DNA of 64,000 nucleotides from Anniella stebbinsi (taxonomy: Eukaryota; Chordata; Lepidosauria; Squamata; Anniellidae): assembly GCA_029215795.1 (NCBI GenBank), contig JARDYH010000007.1:75775763-75839762 (forward strand), in the 5' to 3' direction. Positions within the stretch are counted from its first letter, which is position 1, and each line of letters opens with the position of its first letter. The notes under the pieces are model-generated. The model had not been told where the DNA came from and searched no databases. It saw only the letters and a list, made by a program, of their open reading frames with translations. Position numbers and translations under genes: made by a program. Below, in pieces: positions 58,201 to 64,000 of this stretch.

Positions 58201-60960
58201 CAGTTCTCTTACTCACCTATCCCTCAATCCAGAGGGAGAGGCAGGTAAGAAATAAATAAATTAATTAATAATAATAATTTATTTGTAGATTAGTATTTCT
58301 AGACATATAAATGTGCATATGCAAATGTTATGCAAATTGGTATCCTCTGTGGTCCTTTTTTTAGGGTAGGAATGAGACAATCCCAGATTATTTTTTTCTG
58401 TCTAAACATGCACCAGTGAGCCCTCTATGGTCCACAAGACTCTTTGTTGTTTTTCCACATATGGGGAAATTATATTGGAATCCCAAAGGCTGAACATCCT
58501 AGAGAGGAGTGGGCAAACTTAGGGCAGGGAAGAAATGCAAAGGATATGGATATGGCATGTGGCCAGTCATCATGCACCTATCGTAGGAAAGAGAATATTG
58601 ATGTTATCTATTGATGATGCATGTGGCGCCTGTTTTGTATAGGTGAACACATTCCAGGCTGTTTTAACCTCCAATGGTGAACTGTCTTTCGTTATGCTGA
58701 ACTATCAGGACATCCAGTGGATATCAGGGGAAGCAAGTGGTGGTGATACTCACACTGGCTTGGAGGGCACACCTGCTCAGGTAAGTCCCACTTAAAGAGA
58801 CATCCAAGAAGTAGTAATACACTCTTCTTCCCATCTCTTAAGCATTTGGATTTGTTCCTTTCTACACTATGGCAAGTCCCAAATATCTGGATGAGCCCCA
58901 GGAATGATCCACAGATATTACCTGGGCAATGATGGTAGAGACACATAAATTAGGTGGCGACAGTGATTCCCTCCTGCATGAAAGCCTAAACAGGGGTCCC
59001 CAATTCTGAAGGAATGCCCATAATTGTAAAGCCATTAATGCTCAATGGCACCAAATTTATTATGGAACCTAAGCATTTGGTTCCATAATCCCACATCCAA
59101 AATAGTGGAGTCCCTGAACATACTGGCATTGGCTATCCTTTATCAATGACAGAAGAGACTCGTTAGTGGGCGCTGAAGTATTTTGTTAGTAGATAACCTG
59201 GTTGTGCCAGTTCAGAGCAGCTCATAGTATGTGTCATATAGCAGGAGCAAGTGAAGAGTTATATAGCAGATTGTGTATTCTGGAGAAACAGGGTTTTCCT
59301 ACATAAGGCGTTCATCATGCACTTGTCATTCCCTACTCATGGTTGTTTATGGGTTCTTTAGACAACGTTCTGCCCCTTCAGATTTGCTTCTATGTCTAAA
59401 GAGCACTTTCGGTGAGTTGTTTGTTTGTTTGTTTTTAGAGCAGGGAAAATGCAGCATCTAATTGTAAAAGTGAGAGAAACCACTTTTTTCTCATGTGTAT
59501 TTGTGCTATTCCACTACACCACATTGCCACCTAGAGGTTATGTAAAGGAAAGGCAGGAAAGGAATTGTTCTTTGTGTAAGTGCTCGGATTTCAATTCTGT
59601 GATGAAATCAAAAGTAGATACAGTGAGTTAACAGCTGATTAACAACCTTGGGCGGAAAAGCTCACATAAAGAGAACTCATCCTTTGTTCATGCTCCTCTC
59701 TCTCTCTCTCTCTCTCTTTCTTTCTTGCAACCCTACACTCCAGGCTGGATTTAACAATGGAGATGCCAGCAACTACTTCAACATCCCTGGATCTTGGACT
59801 CCGAGCATCATTAACATCAGCTCAATGAGTAACGTCATGGACCCGGGGCGCTGGGTTTTTCAGGTGGATGTTTTTGCAGTGCCCAATGGCTGTGTGTACA
59901 AAGGTATGCTGAATGCTATGCAGTAGAGCCATGAAGGATCCAACTGACAGTCCATCTAGTCCATCATTTTGTAACCAACAGTGGACAACCAAATGCCTCT
60001 GGGAAGCTCATAATCTGGGCCTGAAGGCAACATCAATCACCTGTTCTTTGTACCCATCATTTGGTGTCCAGATGAGTATGGAATATGCTGGACATGGATG
60101 TTCCATTCTTTCATCATGGCTAGTCGATGTTGATAGACTTCACTTCCATGCTTTTGTCTAAATTGCCCCAGTAACAAGAAGCAGCATATCCTTCTATTTG
60201 TATGTATTTATAGTAGTTTATAGCTGCTGTTGTTTTTTAATTTGTTGTCTATTTGTACATAGCGCATAGTTAAACTGTGGAACTCGCTACCACAAGATGT
60301 AGTGATGGTGACCAATTTGGATGGCTTTAAAAGGGGGATGGATAAATTCCTGGAGGAGAAGGCTATGAATGGCTACTAGTCCTGATAGATATGTGCTACC
60401 TCCAGTGTCAGAGGCAGTAAGCCTAGATACACCAGGCGAACATGGGTGGGAGGGTGCTGTTGCACTAGTGGCTTTCCCCTGTGTTCCTTGTCGACAGCTT
60501 TGTTCCTTGTGTGAACAGAGTGCTGGACTAGATGGACCCTTGGTGTGATCCAGCAGGGCTCTTCTTATGTTCTTATGTATCTTTCTGTAAGGTTTTTTTT
60601 AAATATATATATATCTTGTACACCACCTTGAGTGGGTTTTCTCCTTAAAGTGGGAGAGGGCTTAAAATAATTTTAAATAATAATAATAAAAAATAATCTT
60701 TATCTTGTTAGGTCTTTGGCTGCTTTCAAAGGCAGAAAAGCAGCCGGTAAATATTCATACCCATACAATGAAATAGAATCTCAAGGAAGTGCCACAATTC
60801 AGGGCAGCACCACATGCTTTGCATGCAGAAGGTGTCAGCTGTTGTTAGGCTGAATGATTATGCAGAAGAGGAAGGCTGGTGGAATGAGAAATAGGAAAGA
60901 TAGAAAATATGCTATGTAAAATCCTCCTGGAAACCTGAATTATTTGGAGAAACCAGTTTG

Positions 60961-61001
<41 letters not shown>

Positions 61002-63508
61002 TCACAGTAAAGGACTTGTATTATACACTATACTGCTGGAGTGTGAGTATTTCTTTACTGCCTGGACTTGGCTGGAAACATGCTTTCTCTGCTTAAAGCG
61101 AATGGGGAGCACCTCTTTCCCTAACAGAAGGTCCGATGTTCAGTTTCTGGTATCTCCAGCTAAGTGGTCAGGTAGCAGGATGATGGGAAAGATCTCTTGC
61201 TGAGATCCTGGAGAGTCACATCCAGACAGAGTAAACCAGGCTTCCCCAATTTGTCCTCCCAGATGTGTTAAACCACAACTCCAGAATTGCCTGCTGGCTG
61301 GGAATTATGGGATTTGTGGTCCAAAGCATCTGGGTTGCAGGTTGGCGAAGGCTGGAATAGACAATACTTAGCTAGATGGCCAATATTCTGATGGTATAAG
61401 ATAGCTCTATATCCATCTTACTGCCATTTCATTGTAGCATCTCTTTCCTGCTGTAACTAAAGTTGATGGTTTTCACGCATGACATTTCCAACAGCTCTTT
61501 CCTCAACTGAGTTCATCATGTGAATATAAAACCAGCATTGGCCAGAATTCTCACATTTGAAAGCTAGTGGCGCAAGCCCTCCTGACCCTTCAGCATGCTT
61601 CTGACTTGTATATTCTGTCTTCATAGCTAACTTCCTGCCAGTCGGCACCGTCTTCTGGAGTGAATCGTCTTGTGAGAAGAAGTGCCGGTGCATGTCCGAT
61701 GGTCAAAGGGTGATGTGCCGGGACAGGAGGTGCTCTGCAGATGAGATTTGTCAGTCGGCTTCCTGGTACCACTTGTGTCAGCCAACCCATAGGGCATCCT
61801 GCCGGGTCCTGGGTGGACGACACTATACCACCTTTGATGGCCGACTCTACCGCTTCCAAGGCGACTGCACTTATATGCTCTCTCAGATGTGCGCACCCTC
61901 ACACAACCACAGCCTGGAGTATTATCGAGTGGAAGCAGAGATGCCCGGGTCAGCTTCACATGCACCATGCATTGAGAGTGTGCGCATGACAGTCTATGGA
62001 CAGGACATCGTTATATTGACCAATTCTACGAGGCATGCCATGGTAAGTCATTTGAATTTAGTGTCCCAGGTTTAGCTCATGGGTGACTTCTGCTGTTTTC
62101 AGATTTCCTACTCTGCCTTTCTTCTTCCCTCACTGCCTATTATTTTCCCCATTTCCCTCTCATCCATCTGTCCTTTGTGTGCATATTTTTATATTCAAAC
62201 CCTTTGAGAGCCCAGGGTGAATTCCAAATTTATAGTATGGAAACAAAATTCCTCTAACTCTAAGTTCTCATAGGGAGTTGTCTTACAGCATGTCAGACAA
62301 TATGTCCAACTTGCCAGGACCGGCCCTGCCATTAGGCAGAGTGGGGTGATTGCCTCAGGCTGCAGGTATTGGGAGGCAGCAGTAGCAGCCTCCTGGCTAT
62401 CATCCTGAACTCCTTGGCTGTTTCTTTCTATTGGAGGATTGAGCTGTGTAAAGCACACAACCTGTCCTGGGCCCCTGAGCTAAACCACGTCAGATGAGGA
62501 TATCATCTCGTTCTTAGTGCTGAAGTGGTTACTGCATGTGGAATGAGGAGGGGCGCCATCTTGTATTTTGTTTCAACTAGCCAGGATTGTCTCCTTTGAC
62601 TGCAGTCACTTCCCAGGATCCCTGACAGATGCATTTCCCATCGCCTGCTACCTGATCTTTTTAAACTTGAAATGTTGAGGATTGAACCTGTGACCTTTGG
62701 CATGCAGGGCATGAACTCTACCATGGAGCTATGGTCCTGCTCACCTAGTAGCTAAGTACTGGTGACCTCCATGATTCCTTGAGTGCAAGTCTGGCATGAC
62801 TATCCAGGCACTGATCTTAATCTGGCCAAAAGCATTGACAAATCAGGAGGGCATTCCAGGAACGCTGTCTTACATCCAAATCTAGGCAAAGGTTAATCAA
62901 AAACTTTAATTCTGCTTTATTTTACTGAACCACTTGCTAGATCAATGGAATAAAGACTCTTCTTCCAGTGGTCCTTCTTGACGGCAAGGTCCGAGTACAT
63001 CAGAGTGGATTCTCCATGAAGATAACCACTGATTTGGGAGTGGACGTTTCCTGCAATGGCAATCAACATGTGGAGGTTGCTGTTTCTGCCACGTACCATA
63101 ATGCCACCTGTGGCCTCTGTGGAACCCTGAATGGGAACTCTGCTGATGATTTCTTGACTCCCAATGACTCCTTGGTGACATCAGCCACTCTGTTTGCTGG
63201 AAGCTGGCAGGTGAAGGAGACTGAGGAGCGCCAGTGTAGGGACAGCCAGGAGCTCTTGGCTTGCCCTTCTGCTGAACTGGCCCGTTATTCCAGCCCAGAA
63301 TACTGTGGCATTCTGAAAGAATCTCCAGGTCCTTTTGCAGACTGCGCCCAAGCCTTACCTCTCTCCAGCTTCATGGAAAGCTGCACTCATGATCTTTGCA
63401 TGTCTGGGGGCAACCGGACGGTGCTGTGCGGAGTTCTCCACATTTTCGCCCTACGTTGTCAGGCAGCCAACATCACAACTGGGAAATGGAGATCAGACAC
63501 ATTTTGTG
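49205..63508 (+). CDS. Alpha-tectorin-like protein with NIDO-VWD (gene D, 3'-partial)
   Basis: Exons: 49205-49250, 50408-50446, 51732-51862, 53274-53555, 58643-58780, 59744-59903, 61627-62042, 62941-63508, giving 593 residues so far; it continues to the right. A signal peptide ([18 protein letters not shown]) is followed by NIDO (about residues 29-260: [58 protein letters not shown]). Next come a Cys-rich TILa/VWC-like module (about 262-310: [24 protein letters not shown]), VWD from about 324 ([28 protein letters not shown] at 461-475), and C8 (about 505-593). This order matches alpha-tectorin and related mucin-like matrix proteins. N-glycosylation sites include NSTR, HNATC and NITT. Phases join without stops. 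Exons 3-5 have the same lengths as in gene C. Exon 1 is the least certain. Confidence 0.85.
51193..51615. mobile_element. 423-bp foldback element upstream of gene D exon 3
   Basis: Arms of about 200 bp (51193-51391 and 51416-51615) are near-perfect reverse complements, from TATCCACATTGCCCTTAAAA to its inverse at the right. The loop is about 24 nt. The TA at each end may be the target duplication of a Tc1/mariner-type MITE. It ends 116 bases before exon 3 of gene D. Confidence 0.8.
52080..52385 (+). repeat. CR1-type LINE 3' fragment
   Basis: TTTGGACAGCTTTAAAAGGGG, TGGAGGAGAAGGC, GGCTACTAGTCATGATGGGC, then TGGTCTGGTCCAGTAGGCTC. The same family lies at 60240-60590. An inverted L2-type tail follows at 52390-52450. 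Confidence 0.6.
52672..52750. repeat. 'ggggctgtgaa' repeat, half copy
   Basis: GGCTCCGATGTCAGTGAGGC, TTTCAGTCAGAACCCTAAAG and GCTATCC match the family at 42359. A second half copy is at 53941-54025. Confidence 0.55.
53795..54025. repeat. Two adjoining dispersed repeats
   Basis: 53795-53945 matches 28480-28640 (AAAAGGGG, AGCTCTTACTTCCAGTAA, GGAAAGGCAT). 53941-54025 is a half copy of the 42359 family. Both lie in intron 4 of gene D. Confidence 0.55.
54030..55400. other. Intron 4 of gene D, no further feature seen
   Basis: Unique-looking intronic sequence before the CR1 insertion. No exon-like or repeated structure recognised. Confidence 0.4.
55560..58046 (+). mobile_element. CR1-clade LINE, degenerate
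   Basis: Endonuclease end ([10 protein letters not shown] at about 55640, then ILDLILTN and SDHVILEF), linker, then reverse transcriptase with [72 protein letters not shown] and KFTDDT (the usual YADD has become FTDD). The C-terminal part has [10 protein letters not shown] and [20 protein letters not shown] and INDLDE indicate CR1 rather than L2. The 3' end is the typical CR1 tail, AGTATTCTATGATTCTATGA, at about 58016. Several frameshifts make it inactive. It is 5' truncated and lies in intron 4 of gene D. Confidence 0.88.
59696..59722. repeat. (TC)n run before gene D exon 6
   Basis: A TC microsatellite 21 bases before the acceptor at 59743; it supplies much of the pyrimidine tract. It parallels the (TC)n before exon 2 of gene C. 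Confidence 0.8.
60240..60590 (+). repeat. CR1-type LINE 3' fragment in intron 6 of gene D
   Basis: TGTGGAACTCGCTACCACAAG, GGATGGCTTTAAAAGGGGG, GACTAGATGGACCCTTGGTG, TCTTCTTATGTTCTTATG: a well preserved 3' end with its short terminal repeat. Confidence 0.7.
60965..60998. repeat. (TA)n microsatellite
   Basis: About 17 TA units. 60820-60835 just before it resembles the tRNA-SINE head (GCTTTGCATGCAGAAGGT). Confidence 0.9.
61235..61345. repeat. Small palindromic dispersed repeat
   Basis: CTCCCAGATGTGTTAAACCACAACTCC on the left and TTTGTGGTCCAAAGCATCTGGG on the right are inverted. It is the same family as 29295-29405, 44710-44830 and 49705-49835. Confidence 0.55.
62676..62745 (-). repeat. tRNA-like SINE head fragment
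   Basis: GGATTGAACCTGTGACCTTTGGCATGCAGGGC..CTCTACCATGGAGCTAT is an inverted tRNA-like head, similar to the SINE at 28084-28275. Confidence 0.6.
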
Positions 63509-64000
63509 GTGAGTCAAAATAATAATTCAAGAGTTGAATTGCTTTTGGGGCTTTCAATTGCTTTAAAGTTTTTAAAAAAGATTGTTACAAGTTTTAAGTG
63601 TAAGCCCCCTTGGGGATCCCATTTGGGCCCAAAGGTGACTCATAAATGTAAAGATTAAATTAAATTAAAATAAAATAAACTTACCTGTAAATGCCTGGAG
63701 TTGCTCCACAGTGTAATCATAAATGTTGTAGCAAAGAAGGGGCCTAATGCAATGAGGTCAAAAGTCAGAAAGGAAGGGCCTCGAATTCGGGATTTAGGAG
63801 AAATCCACAACGGAAAGGTCAAAAGAGGGCATGAATGAGTTCGGCTTTATATGAATCCAACCCAAGGATTCCACAGCACACCAGCTTTTTCAGAGCCACT
63901 TAGAACTTGTGTGTGTGTGTGTATTGCTTTCCAGAATTTTATGCAAATTTAGTTGTGAGAAAATACATACATTTTTTTAAAAAATATTTTACCCTATAAG
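63509..64000. other. Intron of gene D at the window edge
   Basis: The donor GTGAGT follows 63508 in phase 1. 63590-63680 resembles an L2-type 3' end with an ATTAAATTAAAATAAAATAAA tail. The rest is unremarkable to the edge. Confidence 0.45.

Overview
The window is vertebrate nuclear DNA, most likely from a squamate reptile (lizard or snake). Genes are split into short phase-consistent exons with GT/AG boundaries. About half of the sequence is interspersed repeats of the kinds common in squamates: L2-clade and CR1-clade LINEs, tRNA-derived SINEs, foldback MITEs and long microsatellites. The species assignment is inference; no marker gene fixes it.

Left part (1-25290): a tandem pair of cytosolic sulfotransferase genes of the SULT2 type, both on the + strand. 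Copy A (170-5117) lacks its first coding exon, which lies before the window. Copy B (13224-25160) is complete, with six coding exons of 139, 209, 127, 95, 181 and 110 nt that encode 286 residues. Intron sequence, including old repeats, aligns between the copies, so the duplicated unit is longer than the exons. The copies differ by later insertions. A carries a 650-bp foldback in intron 5. B carries an 881-bp GC-rich transposon in intron 4 and about 5.1 kb of L2 elements in intron 5. One of these L2s is close to full length (19805-23877, minus strand), with an uninterrupted 1012-codon endonuclease/reverse transcriptase ORF and a tandemly repeated 5' region.

Middle (25290-32040): no protein gene recognised. 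It holds a hAT-like MITE, a tRNA-derived SINE and several short dispersed repeats.

Right part (32040-64000): two tandem alpha-tectorin-like secreted protein genes, both +. Gene C (coding 32677-40210, 362 residues) has a signal peptide and a NIDO domain, then swaps the usual cysteine-rich VWC/VWD region for nine Pro/Glu/Val-rich 8-residue repeats, and ends one codon into its last exon. Gene D (49205-63508 and beyond) keeps the standard order of signal peptide, NIDO, Cys-rich TILa/VWC-like module, VWD and C8, and runs off the right edge. Three NIDO exons have identical lengths in the two genes (131, 282 and 138 nt). Each gene has a TATA box and a possible untranslated first exon upstream.

At least ten copies of one roughly 320-bp hAT-like foldback MITE are scattered through the window, several with clear 8-bp target-site duplications. 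The best candidates for something new are gene C's NIDO-plus-repeat architecture and the L2 with tandem 5' monomers.
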